From Micromonospora echinospora (lineage in GTDB: Bacteria > Actinomycetota > Actinomycetes > Mycobacteriales > Micromonosporaceae): a DNA stretch of 64,000 bases. Location: assembly GCF_900091495.1 (NCBI RefSeq), contig NZ_LT607413.1:4913001-4977000 (forward strand). Reading direction: 5' to 3'. Of this stretch, positions 33,962 through 42,455 are shown piece after piece (the stretch's first letter is position 1; every line of letters begins with the position of its first letter). The notes beneath the pieces were generated by a model. That model was not told the origin of the DNA. It ran no database searches and was given only the letters and a program-made list of their open reading frames with translations. Made by a program: the position numbers and the translations under genes.

Positions 33962-35446
33962 ATGGCCGTACCAGCCGAGGCGTTGGCGGCGGCGATGACC
34001 GTGGTCGACAAGACCCCCAAGGGCCTGTACGTCGACGGCGAGTGGCGCGCGGGCCGGGACGGTGCCGTCCTGGCCGTGGAGGACCCGGCGACGGGGTCGA
34101 CGATCGCCGAGGTGGCGGACGCCTCGGTCGCCGACGGGTTGGACGCCCTGGCCGCCGCCACCCGTGCCCAGTCCGGTTGGGCCGCCACCCCGCCCCGAGA
34201 ACGGGGAGAGGTGCTGCGCCGGGCGTTCGACCTGATCATCGAACGCCGGGACGACCTGGCCCGGATGATGACCCTGGAGATGGGCAAGGCGTTCGCGGAG
34301 TCCCAGGCCGAGGTTACCTACGCCGCGGAGTTTCTCCGCTGGTTCGCCGAGGAGGCGGTCCGGATCGACGGGGGCTACCTCACGGCACCGGCCGGGAACT
34401 CGCGCGTCGTCGTCCTGCGGCAGCCGGTCGGCCCCTGTCTACTGGTGACCCCGTGGAACTTCCCGATGGCGATGGGCACCCGCAAGATCGGTCCGGCCCT
34501 GGCGGCCGGCTGCACCGTCGTGGTCAAGCCGGCCAAGCAGACCCCGCTGTCGATGCTGGCGCTGGTGGAGATCCTGGAGCGGGCCGGCCTGCCGCGTGGC
34601 GTGGTCAACGTGCTCACCACCTCGCAGTCCGGCCGGGTCACCTCGGCGCTGCTCGCCGACGACCGGTTGCGCAAGCTGTCGTTCACCGGCTCGACCCCGG
34701 TCGGTCGGACGCTGCTCGCCCAGTCCGCGCAGCGGGTGCTGCGCACGTCGATGGAGCTGGGCGGGAACGCGCCGTTCATCGTGTTCGACGACGCCGACCT
34801 GGAGCTGGCGGTCGAGGGGGCCGTGCAGGCGAAGATGCGCAACGTGGGTGAGGCGTGCACCGCCGCGAACCGGTTCTACGTGCAGCGGTCGGTGGCGCAG
34901 CGGTTCGTCGGCGCGCTGGCCGAGCGGCTGCATGGGCTGCGCGTCGGTCACGGGCTGGACCCCTCGACCGAGGTGGGGCCGCTCATCGACCAGGCCGCGG
35001 TGGCGTCGGTTGCGCAGTTGGTCACCGATGCGACGCAGGCGGGGGCGAGCGTCGTCACCGGCGGCGGACCGATCGCCGGGGAGGGCCACTTCTTCGCGCC
35101 GACTGTCCTGTCCGGAGTGCCCGACGGCGCCCGGTGCGTCCGGGAGGAAATCTTCGGCCCGGTCGCCCCGGTCGTGGTCTTCGACGACGAGGACGAGGCG
35201 GTCGGCAGGGCCAACGCCTCGGAGTACGGCCTCGCCGCGTATGTCTTCACGGAGAACCTCGGCCGTGGCCTGCGGGTGACCGAGCGCCTCGAGAGCGGGA
35301 TGGTGGGGCTCAACCAGGGCATCATCTCGAACCCGGCGGCACCGTTCGGCGGGGTCAAGCAGTCCGGTCTCGGGCGCGAGGGCGGCAAGGCCGGCATCGA
35401 CGAGTACCTGAACATCAAGTATGCGGCGGTACGGGCGTCATGGTGA
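33962..35446 (+). CDS. NAD(P)-dependent aldehyde dehydrogenase
   Basis: The 494-residue protein starts at ATG 33962 behind GGAGG. It has the ALDH motifs: PWNFPMAMGTRKIGPALAAG, FTGSTPVGR as the cofactor loop, the general base E265 in ELGGNAPF, and the nucleophile C299 in NVGEACTAANRF. PFGGVKQSGLGREGG is the closing motif typical of succinate-semialdehyde-type enzymes. In the cluster it would take the aldehyde left after transamination of a beta-amino acid, such as malonic semialdehyde, to the acid. The end overlaps the next gene. Confidence 0.92.
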   Translation: MAVPAEALAAAMTVVDKTPKGLYVDGEWRAGRDGAVLAVEDPATGSTIAEVADASVADGLDALAAATRAQSGWAATPPRERGEVLRRAFDLIIERRDDLARMMTLEMGKAFAESQAEVTYAAEFLRWFAEEAVRIDGGYLTAPAGNSRVVVLRQPVGPCLLVTPWNFPMAMGTRKIGPALAAGCTVVVKPAKQTPLSMLALVEILERAGLPRGVVNVLTTSQSGRVTSALLADDRLRKLSFTGSTPVGRTLLAQSAQRVLRTSMELGGNAPFIVFDDADLELAVEGAVQAKMRNVGEACTAANRFYVQRSVAQRFVGALAERLHGLRVGHGLDPSTEVGPLIDQAAVASVAQLVTDATQAGASVVTGGGPIAGEGHFFAPTVLSGVPDGARCVREEIFGPVAPVVVFDDEDEAVGRANASEYGLAAYVFTENLGRGLRVTERLESGMVGLNQGIISNPAAPFGGVKQSGLGREGGKAGIDEYLNIKYAAVRASW

Positions 35447-36270
35447 CCAGGTTCCTGCTCGCCGGGGTCCAACTGGAGCCGGTCTTCGGTGACATCCCGG
35501 CGAACATCGCCAAGACCTCGTACTGGATCCGGGAGGCGGCGGGCCGTGGGGCCCGGCTCGTGGTGTTGCCCGAGGCGGCCTCGGCGGGATACGTCTTCGC
35601 CCACCGTGCGGAGGCCGCGCACCATGCCCAGTCGGTGCCGGACGGCCCAACGGTCGCCGCCTGGGCGCGGCTCGCCGCCGAGCTGGACGTGTGGATCGTG
35701 GGTGGGGTCACCGAGCGGGACGGGGACCGGGTCTTCAACGCGGCAGTGCTGCTTGGCCCTACCGGCCATGTCGGAACCTTCCGCAAGGCCCATCTGTGGA
35801 ACGACGAGAAGGAGATCTACGACCGTAACGTCGACGGCTTCCCGGTCTTCGACACGCCGCTGGGTCGGATCGGGATCGGGATCTGCTACGACGCCTGGTT
35901 CCCCGAGACGTTCCGCAGCGCGGCGTTGCAGGGTGCCGACCTGGTGGTGTTGCCGTCGAACTGGGTGCCGGTGCCCGGGCAGCCCGAGGCCGCCCCAGCG
36001 ATGGCGAACCTCATGTGCATGACCGGGGCGCACTCCAACCAGTGCTACGTCGCCGGGGTCAGCCGGATCGGAGTCGAGCGGGGGCAGACGTTCGTCGGCC
36101 GGTCCGTCCTCGTGGGACCCGACGGTTGGCCGCTCGCCGGCCCGGCGAGCCCCGACCGGGAGGAACTCGTGCTGGCGGAGGTGGACCTGATCGGCTCGCG
36201 TGCCGAACGGTTGCACAACCCGTTCAACCAGCCGGTGGCCGACCGGCGGACTGACCTCTACGTCCATTGA
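35440..36270 (+). CDS. Carbon-nitrogen hydrolase (nitrilase superfamily), copy 1
   Basis: The 276-residue enzyme begins inside the end of the aldehyde dehydrogenase gene. The Glu-Lys-Cys triad is visible: E45 in VVLPEAASAGY, K116 in FRKAHLW, and C149 in GICYDAWFPE. It hydrolyses an amide or N-carbamoyl group; the family includes omega-amidases and N-carbamoyl amino acid amidohydrolases. A second triad enzyme (41625-42455) lies further on, so the pathway has two amide-type cleavages or two isoenzymes. It is the last gene before an internal promoter. Confidence 0.88.
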   Translation: MVTRFLLAGVQLEPVFGDIPANIAKTSYWIREAAGRGARLVVLPEAASAGYVFAHRAEAAHHAQSVPDGPTVAAWARLAAELDVWIVGGVTERDGDRVFNAAVLLGPTGHVGTFRKAHLWNDEKEIYDRNVDGFPVFDTPLGRIGIGICYDAWFPETFRSAALQGADLVVLPSNWVPVPGQPEAAPAMANLMCMTGAHSNQCYVAGVSRIGVERGQTFVGRSVLVGPDGWPLAGPASPDREELVLAEVDLIGSRAERLHNPFNQPVADRRTDLYVH

Positions 36271-36390
36271 CGGACCGGCCGTGAGCTGAGCCGGGGCCCG
36301 TCTCGCTGGTAGGGGCGGCGTCCTTCGTGACCTGCGGGGATCGGGCGACGCGCGGGCACTCCGGGCACCGGGATCTGTCCTTGAAGGCTA

Positions 36391-36436
36391 TTGACTTCGC
36401 TCTCCCCGCAGAACCAATATATGAACCGACGGTTCA
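36391..36436 (+). promoter_or_regulatory. Internal promoter and palindromic operator (site 2)
   Basis: TTGACT (36391-36396) and CAATAT (36415-36420) are 18 bases apart. The palindrome TGAACC-GAC-GGTTCA (36422-36436) follows at the expected transcription start, with a further ATGAACC half-site at 36441. The layout matches site 1 almost base for base, so both are probably controlled by the same regulator. Confidence 0.8.
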
Positions 36437-36461
36437 TCCAATGAACCACTAAGGAGTGATC

Positions 36462-37025
36462 GTGGGCATCCGTGTTCGCAAGCTGATCCGTCACCTCGAA
36501 GAGACGCGACTGGAGAACGGCAGGGCGGTGCAGCCGGTGCACCGGATCGCCTTCGCCGGCGTGGTCATCGAGAATCCCTACCCCAGCGAGTACGTCCAGG
36601 ACCTGGTCACCCTCGCCGACGAGATCGGTGAGGAGATCGGCAACCTGGTCGGCCCCGCCTGCGTGGAACTGCTCGGCGAGGAGGTCGAGGCGTTCGGCAA
36701 GGCGGCGCTCGTCGGCATCGACGGCGAGGTCGAGCACGGCTCGGCGCTGATTCACAACCTCCGCTTCGGCAACGTCTTCCGCAGCGTGGCCGGTGGCACC
36801 GAGCTGCTGCCCGCCGCCGAGAAGGTCGGCCTGCCCGGCAGCCCCATCGACATTCCGCTCAAGCACAAGCTGGATGCCAAGACCCGCTCGCACCACCAGA
36901 CGGTGACCCTTCAGGTAGCCGACGTGCCACGGCCCCGGGAGATCCTCGTGGTCTGCGCCGCGTCGAACGCCGGACGCCCGCTGGCCCGGCTCGCCGCCTT
37001 CGGCGCCGAGCTGAAGAGCAACTGA
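36462..37025 (+). CDS. DUF1185 (amino acid synthesis) family protein
   Basis: The 187-residue protein starts at GTG 36462, five bases after AAGGAG. It matches the DUF1185 family over its length: VHRIAFAGVVIENPYPSEYV, GPACVELLGEEVEAFGKAAL, DGEVEHGSALIHNLRFGNVF, and IPLKHKLDAKTRSHHQTVTL. The family's function is unproven; structures of DUF1185 members were reported to resemble the chorismate mutase (AroH) fold. It opens the second transcript of the cluster, next to the aminotransferase and dihydropyrimidinase, so it probably acts on a ring-derived intermediate. Confidence 0.85.
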   Translation: MGIRVRKLIRHLEETRLENGRAVQPVHRIAFAGVVIENPYPSEYVQDLVTLADEIGEEIGNLVGPACVELLGEEVEAFGKAALVGIDGEVEHGSALIHNLRFGNVFRSVAGGTELLPAAEKVGLPGSPIDIPLKHKLDAKTRSHHQTVTLQVADVPRPREILVVCAASNAGRPLARLAAFGAELKSN

Positions 37026-37053
37026 CCCAGCCGGACGGGACGGAGGCCAGCCG

Positions 37054-38409
37054 ATGACGATCACCGACACCGACACCTGGACCAGCCAGCGGGTCAAAGA
37101 AATCGACAGGGAGTACGTCATCCACTCCTGGTCGGTGCAGGGCGCGCTCGACCCCATCCCCGTGGCCGGCGGATCCGGATCGTGGTTCTGGGACTACGAC
37201 GGCCGCCGCTACCTCGACTTCCAGTCACAACTGGTCAACCTGAACCTGGGTCACCAGCACCCCCGACTGGTCGAGGCCATCCGCGCCCAGGCCGAGCAAC
37301 TCTGCTACATCGGACCCGGCTTCGCCGAGCGCTCCCGGGCGGAGCTGGCCGAGCTGCTGGCCGAACTGACCCCCGGCGACCTGAAGATGAGCTTCTTCAC
37401 CACCGGCGGAGCGGCAGCCAACGAGAACGCCATCCGACTGGCCCGGCACGTCACCGGCCGGCAGAAGGTCATCGCCCGCTACCGCTCGTACCACGGCGCC
37501 ACGGCGGGCGCGATGTCGCTGACCGGCGACCCGCGCCGATGGGCGGCCGAGCCGGGGATGACCGGTGTGGTGCGCATGCTCGACCCCTACACCTACCGGT
37601 GCCCGGCCGGGCACCCCGACCCGTGCCCGGTCTGCTCCGGGGGGCCGCACCTGGAGGAGATCCTCCAGTACGAGAACCCGGAGACGGTCGCCGCAGTGAT
37701 CATCGAACCGGTCACCGGCACGAACGGCCTGCTCTACCCGCCGGACGGATACCTGCGGTCGCTGCGGGAGGTCTGCGACCGGCACGGCATCCTGCTCATC
37801 TTCGACGAGGTGATGGCGGGCTTCGGCCGTACCGGTGAGTGGTTCGCCTGCGACCACTGGGATGTCGTGCCCGACATCCTCACCACCGCCAAGGGGCTGA
37901 ACTCCGGCTACGTACCCCTCGGGGCCATGACGGTCTCCGCCCGGATCTCCGACTGGCTGCGCGACCACATGTTCTGGGGCGGTCTGACCTACGCCGGGCA
38001 CCCGCTCGCCTGCGCCTCCGGCGTGGCCTCCCTGCGGATCATGCAGGACGAGGGCGTGGTGGAGAACGCGCGGGCAATGGGGGCGCGGCTCGGGGCCGGC
38101 CTGGCCAAGCTGGCGGAGAGCCACCCGAGCATCGGCGACATCCGCGGCCGGGGTCTGTTCTACGGCGTGGAGCTGGTGCGCGACCGCGACACCCGGGAGC
38201 CGCTCGTCCCATTCAACGCCAAGGGCCCGGCGGCGGCCCCGGTCAGCCGCCTGCTCAAGGCCGCGATGCAGCAGGGCGTCTACCTGACCGCCAACTTCAA
38301 CGTCCTGCGGCTGACCCCGCCGCTGGTGATCAACGCCGAGGAGATCGATCTCGCGCTCGGCGTCCTCGACGAGGTCCTGTCCCTCGCCGACGAGCACTAC
38401 CAGGGCTGA
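37054..38409 (+). CDS. Class III (omega) aminotransferase
   Basis: The 451-residue enzyme has the PLP lysine K280 in TTAKGLNSGYVPLGA and the preceding aspartate in LLIFDEVMAGFGRTG. It also has FFTTGGAAANENAIRLAR and YRSYHGATAGAMSLTGDPR. This matches beta-alanine:pyruvate and taurine:pyruvate transaminases. Within the pathway it would convert beta-alanine (from uracil) or 3-aminoisobutyrate (from thymine) to the semialdehyde. The gap to the preceding gene is 28 bases. Confidence 0.9.
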   Translation: MTITDTDTWTSQRVKEIDREYVIHSWSVQGALDPIPVAGGSGSWFWDYDGRRYLDFQSQLVNLNLGHQHPRLVEAIRAQAEQLCYIGPGFAERSRAELAELLAELTPGDLKMSFFTTGGAAANENAIRLARHVTGRQKVIARYRSYHGATAGAMSLTGDPRRWAAEPGMTGVVRMLDPYTYRCPAGHPDPCPVCSGGPHLEEILQYENPETVAAVIIEPVTGTNGLLYPPDGYLRSLREVCDRHGILLIFDEVMAGFGRTGEWFACDHWDVVPDILTTAKGLNSGYVPLGAMTVSARISDWLRDHMFWGGLTYAGHPLACASGVASLRIMQDEGVVENARAMGARLGAGLAKLAESHPSIGDIRGRGLFYGVELVRDRDTREPLVPFNAKGPAAAPVSRLLKAAMQQGVYLTANFNVLRLTPPLVINAEEIDLALGVLDEVLSLADEHYQG

Positions 38410-38455
38410 CGAACGGCACGACGGGTGGGAGCCCGCCGGGGAGGAGAGGTACGAG

Positions 38456-39871
38456 ATGCCAACGACGTTGATCGCCAACGGCACGGTCGTCAACGCCGAT
38501 GCGGCGGTCCGCGCCGACGTGCTGGTGCGTGACGGCCGGATCGTCGCCCTCGGCGCCGGGCCGGACTGGACCGCCGACCACGTCGTCGACGCGACCGGGA
38601 AGCTGGTCATGCCCGGTGGCATCGACGCGCACACACACCTGGAGTACCCGGTCGACGGGTTCAGTACCCACACCGCCGACGACTTCCACACCGGGACCGT
38701 CGCGGCGGCGTGCGGCGGCACGACCACCGTCCTCGACTTCGTCAAGAAGGAACCGGACCGGTCGCTGTACGACACCTACCTGCGCCGACGGGACGCGGCG
38801 GCGGCCAAGGCGGTGATCGACGTCGGCCTGCACGCCATCGTCCCGCCCCGCGCCGCCCAGCCGGACGTCCTCGACGACCTGCGTCGGCTGGTCACGGAGG
38901 GCGCCACCAGCTGGAAGTTCTTCATGGCCTACCCGGGCCAGATGGTCGAGGACAACGAGCTGCTCGACGGCTTCGAGCTGGCGCGCGAGCTCGGCGTACT
39001 GCCGATGGTGCACGCCGAGAACGGACACATGGTGGCCCGGGAGGTTCGACGCCTGGTGGACAGCGGCCAGACCGCCGAGAGCTTCCACCTGCGGGCACAC
39101 GGGCACGAGTCCGAGGCCGAGGCGGTGCACCGGGCGGTCGTGCTCGCCGACACCATCGGTACACCGCTGTACGTGGTGCACGTCTCCAGCGCGGCGGCGG
39201 GCGACGAGATCAGCCGGGCCCGGGCGGCCGGGTCGCGGGTGTGGGGCGAGACCTGCCCGCAGTACCTGGTCGTCGCCTACGAGGACTACGCGGACCTCGG
39301 GGAGCGCGCCGCCGCGTACGTCTGCTCGCCGCCGATCCGGGAACGCAGCAACCAGGACGGCCTGTGGCGGATGCTCGCCACCGGCGCCCTGTCCACCGTC
39401 GCCACCGACCACGCCGGCTTCTGCCTGCACCAGCCCGACGACCTGCCGCCGCAGAAGATGCGCAGCCCCGGCTACTTCCCGAAGGTGCCCAACGGCGTCC
39501 CGGGCATCGAGGACCGGCTGATGGTCCTCTGGCAGGCCGGGGTGGCCGGCGGGCTGATCGACCCGTGCCGCTTCGTGGACCTGGTCGCCACCCGGCCGGC
39601 CAAGCTGTTCGGCCTCTTCCCCACCAAGGGGATCGTCGCCGTCGGGGCGGACGCCGACCTGGTGGTCTGGGATCCGGCGGCCGATCACGTGATCACGGCG
39701 GCGGGTTCGCACATGCGCACCGACTACAACATCTACGAGGGCATGCGGGTGACCGGCAAGCCGGTACACGTGTTCTCCCGGGGTGAGCACCTGGTCGACG
39801 CGGCCGGCCTCCGGCACGACACCCCCGGCCGGGGAACCTTCCTGACCCGCACCGCGCCGCGCCTCTCCTGA
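38456..39871 (+). CDS. Dihydropyrimidinase / hydantoinase family amidohydrolase
   Basis: The 471-residue enzyme has the first metal pair H59 and H61 in DAHTHLEYP. The carbamylated bridging lysine is K154 in SWKFFMAYPG. Later histidine ligands are in VHAENGHMV and VVHVSSAAAG, and the catalytic aspartate lies in TVATDHAGF. The end, RTDYNIYEGMRVTGKPVHVF, is typical of hydA. It opens dihydrouracil, dihydrothymine or a hydantoin to the N-carbamoyl amino acid. This is the anchor enzyme for reading the cluster as reductive pyrimidine breakdown. Confidence 0.92.
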   Translation: MPTTLIANGTVVNADAAVRADVLVRDGRIVALGAGPDWTADHVVDATGKLVMPGGIDAHTHLEYPVDGFSTHTADDFHTGTVAAACGGTTTVLDFVKKEPDRSLYDTYLRRRDAAAAKAVIDVGLHAIVPPRAAQPDVLDDLRRLVTEGATSWKFFMAYPGQMVEDNELLDGFELARELGVLPMVHAENGHMVAREVRRLVDSGQTAESFHLRAHGHESEAEAVHRAVVLADTIGTPLYVVHVSSAAAGDEISRARAAGSRVWGETCPQYLVVAYEDYADLGERAAAYVCSPPIRERSNQDGLWRMLATGALSTVATDHAGFCLHQPDDLPPQKMRSPGYFPKVPNGVPGIEDRLMVLWQAGVAGGLIDPCRFVDLVATRPAKLFGLFPTKGIVAVGADADLVVWDPAADHVITAAGSHMRTDYNIYEGMRVTGKPVHVFSRGEHLVDAAGLRHDTPGRGTFLTRTAPRLS

Positions 39872-39917
39872 CCTACCGATTCCCACCCTCCACCACGTAC
39901 CGAGCGGAGCTGACACA

Positions 39918-40928
39918 GTGATGAAACTTCCCCTGGGTATCCATGTCGGCGAGCGACTCAGCCTGGAGCAGACCTACTGGCAGGCCGAGTTCGCCGACCA
40001 GAACGGGTTCGAGTCCGTGTGGGTCGCCGAGGGACGACTCGCGCGCGATGGCATCGTCCCGGCGGCGATCATCGCGAGCAAGACGAAGAACGTGAAGATC
40101 GGCACCGGTGTGGTCAACAACAAGAGCCGCAACGCGGCCCTGATGGCGGTCACCTTCAAGACCCTGGACGAGGTGGCGCCGGGCCGGGCGATCCTGGGCA
40201 TCGGCGCCTGGTGGGAGCCGCTGGCGACGAAGGTCGGCCAGCCGCTGGTCAAGCCGATCAAGTCGATGCGCGAGTACATCACCGTTCTGCAGGCCTTCTT
40301 CCGCAACGAACTCGTCTCGTTCGACGGCGAGTTCGTGCAGATGAAGGACGTGCGATTCGACAGCATGTACCGCGAGAACAAGCCGGTCGACATCCCGATC
40401 TACATCGGTGCGGTAGGCCCGCGGATGCTCGAACTCGCCGGCGAGATCAGCGACGGCGTACACATGGACTTCCTGCTTCCCCCGTCGTACATGGTCGGCG
40501 CCCAGGAGGCGATCGAGCGGGGGGTGGCCAAACGGACCGACGGCCGCGACGGCATCGACCTGACCCAGATCGTGGCGTGCAGCGTCAACGACGACGACCC
40601 GCAGGAGGCCATCGACGCGTGCAAGGCCTTCCTCACCCTCTACCTCTGCCAGCAGCCGCACATCGCCGAGCACTGCGGGGTGGAGCGCGAACTCGTCGAC
40701 CGGTTGCAGGAGATCGCCGGCTGGCCCGCCACGCCGGAGGACATCAAGCGGGCGATGCAGTTGGTCCCCAACAGCCTGGTGCAGAACGTCACCGCCTGCG
40801 GCTCCACCGACGACGCCTTCCAGAAGCTGCAGTCGTACCACGAGGCCGGAGTGCGCTGCCCGATCATCTCCACGCTGGGTGACAAGGAACAGACCCTCAC
40901 CCGGCTCGCCCAGGCCGCGAAGGGATGA
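39918..40928 (+). CDS. Luciferase-like (LLM) F420-dependent oxidoreductase
   Basis: I start at GTG 39918, eight bases after GGAG; ATG 39921 is the alternative. The 336-residue protein is a TIM-barrel flavin/F420 enzyme. GFESVWVAEGRLARDGIVPA, VKIGTGVVNNKSRNAALMAV and ILGIGAWWEPLATKVGQPL match the Mer-like group that uses F420 rather than FMN. It is followed directly by an NADPH:F420 oxidoreductase and later by fbiD, which supports use of F420. In the cluster it is the only visible redox enzyme that could reduce the pyrimidine ring before dihydropyrimidinase. That role is inference; oxidation of another ring is the alternative. Confidence 0.85.
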   Translation: MMKLPLGIHVGERLSLEQTYWQAEFADQNGFESVWVAEGRLARDGIVPAAIIASKTKNVKIGTGVVNNKSRNAALMAVTFKTLDEVAPGRAILGIGAWWEPLATKVGQPLVKPIKSMREYITVLQAFFRNELVSFDGEFVQMKDVRFDSMYRENKPVDIPIYIGAVGPRMLELAGEISDGVHMDFLLPPSYMVGAQEAIERGVAKRTDGRDGIDLTQIVACSVNDDDPQEAIDACKAFLTLYLCQQPHIAEHCGVERELVDRLQEIAGWPATPEDIKRAMQLVPNSLVQNVTACGSTDDAFQKLQSYHEAGVRCPIISTLGDKEQTLTRLAQAAKG

Positions 40929-40932
40929 CCCG

Positions 40933-41628
40933 ATGACAGAAAACCTTCCCACCCGCATCGCCGTGGTCGGTGGCACCGGCCCACAAGGCCGGGGGCTGGG
41001 CTACCGCCTGGCGCTCGCCGGACACGAGGTCGTCCTCGGATCACGTGACGCCGGGCGGGCCACGGCCGCCGCCGAGGAGCTGACCCGGCAGGCCGGCGTT
41101 GCCCGGATCACCGGTGCGGCGAACCTGGCGGCTGCGGAGAGCGCCGGCATCGTGCTGCTCGCCGTGCCGTACGACGGACACGCCCAACTGGTGACCAGCC
41201 TGGCGCGTGCGATGGCCGGCAAGACCGTCATCAGCTGCGTCAACCCGCTGGGCTTCGACCGCTTCGGGCCGTACGGTCGCATCGTCCCGGCCGGAAGCGC
41301 TGCCGAGGAGGCCGCCGAAATCGTCCCCTCGGCCACCGTGGTCGGGGCGTTCCACCACCTGGCCGCCCCCCTCCTGCTCAACCCGGAGGCGGACCTGAGC
41401 CACGAGGACGTCCTGGTCTGCGGTGACGACATCGCCGCCAAGGAACGGGTGATGGCCCTCGCGGCCGACGTGACGGGCGGCCGCGCCCTCGACGTCGGCC
41501 GGCTGCGCCTGGCCCGGCAACTGGAACCGCTGACCGCAGTACTGATCAGCGTGAACAAGCGGTACAAGACCCGTTCCGGGCTGGCTCTGACCGGCCTGGC
41601 CCCGGCTGTCGGAAAGGTCCCCGCGTGA
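40933..41628 (+). CDS. NADPH:coenzyme F420 oxidoreductase, copy 2
   Basis: The 231-residue protein begins four bases after the LLM gene. It has [49 protein letters not shown], and the family-typical VNKRYKTRSGLALTG. It should pass hydride between NADPH and F420, most simply to supply F420H2 to the preceding oxidoreductase. It overlaps the next gene (GTGA). It is a distinct paralogue of the enzyme at 3415-4095. Confidence 0.87.
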   Translation: MTENLPTRIAVVGGTGPQGRGLGYRLALAGHEVVLGSRDAGRATAAAEELTRQAGVARITGAANLAAAESAGIVLLAVPYDGHAQLVTSLARAMAGKTVISCVNPLGFDRFGPYGRIVPAGSAAEEAAEIVPSATVVGAFHHLAAPLLLNPEADLSHEDVLVCGDDIAAKERVMALAADVTGGRALDVGRLRLARQLEPLTAVLISVNKRYKTRSGLALTGLAPAVGKVPA

Positions 41629-42455
41629 GACTCGCCGCTCTGCAACTTCGTGCCACCGACGACCGTGCCGAGACGATCGGCCGGGCCGCCGACCTGATCG
41701 ACGACGCGGCCGCCCAGGGCGCTCGGATCCTGCTCCTGCCAGAGCTGTTCGCGGTGCCGTTCGTCCAGCCGGAGCCAGACCTCGACTACTTCCAGTACGC
41801 CGAGGAACTCGACGGCCCGTCCAACCGGATGGCGGCCGAGCGGTCGAAGCGGCACCGGATGACCATCGTCTCGTCGATCTTCGAGGCGGGGCAGGTGCCG
41901 GGGGTGTACCACAACACCGCCTGCACCTACGTCGACGGCGAACTCAGGTCGGTGTACCGCAAGTCGCACCTGCCGTTCTCCAACGGCTTCCCCGAGAAGT
42001 TCTACTTCCAACCGGGCGGCGCCGAGCCGGAAGTGGTCCAGACCGGTGAGACCGGAGTCGGCACCATCATCTGCTACGAGCGGCACTTCCCCGAGCTGAG
42101 CCGCATCGTCGCCTTACGCGGCGGGTCGGTGCTCTGCGTCCCGGTCGCCTCGGCGAGCGCCCCGATGCGTGAGGTGTTCCAGCTGGAGCTGCGCGCTCAC
42201 GCCGTGTTCAACGGGCTCTTCGTGATCTGCGCCAACCGGGTCGGCACCGAGGGCGTGAAGGACTACTTCGGACTCAGCGCGGTGTACGGCCCCAACGGTG
42301 ACGTGCTCGCCCAGACCGCCGACGACCGCGACGACGTGGCGGTGGCCGAGGTGGACCTGAGCCTCGTCGACTTCTCCCGCCGTCGACGCCCCTTCCTCCG
42401 CGACCGGCGACCCGAGCTGTACGGCCGGCTGACCAGGATGGAACCCGACGCATGA
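41625..42455 (+). CDS. Carbon-nitrogen hydrolase, probable N-carbamoyl-beta-alanine amidohydrolase
   Basis: The 276-residue enzyme starts at GTG 41625, overlapping the preceding stop. The triad is E40 in LLLPELFAVP, K113 in VYRKSHLPFSNGFPEKFYF, and C150 in TIICYERHFPE. The sequence ICYERHFPE and the FPEKFYFQPG region are close to beta-ureidopropionases of the nitrilase superfamily. The logical reaction is N-carbamoyl-beta-alanine to beta-alanine, ammonia and CO2, just after dihydropyrimidinase. The substrate is inferred from context. Confidence 0.85.
   Translation: MRLAALQLRATDDRAETIGRAADLIDDAAAQGARILLLPELFAVPFVQPEPDLDYFQYAEELDGPSNRMAAERSKRHRMTIVSSIFEAGQVPGVYHNTACTYVDGELRSVYRKSHLPFSNGFPEKFYFQPGGAEPEVVQTGETGVGTIICYERHFPELSRIVALRGGSVLCVPVASASAPMREVFQLELRAHAVFNGLFVICANRVGTEGVKDYFGLSAVYGPNGDVLAQTADDRDDVAVAEVDLSLVDFSRRRRPFLRDRRPELYGRLTRMEPDA

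Noticed and set aside
31849..34287. Long minus-strand frame across the binding protein and IclR genes
   Set aside because: Antisense shadow of well-supported genes.
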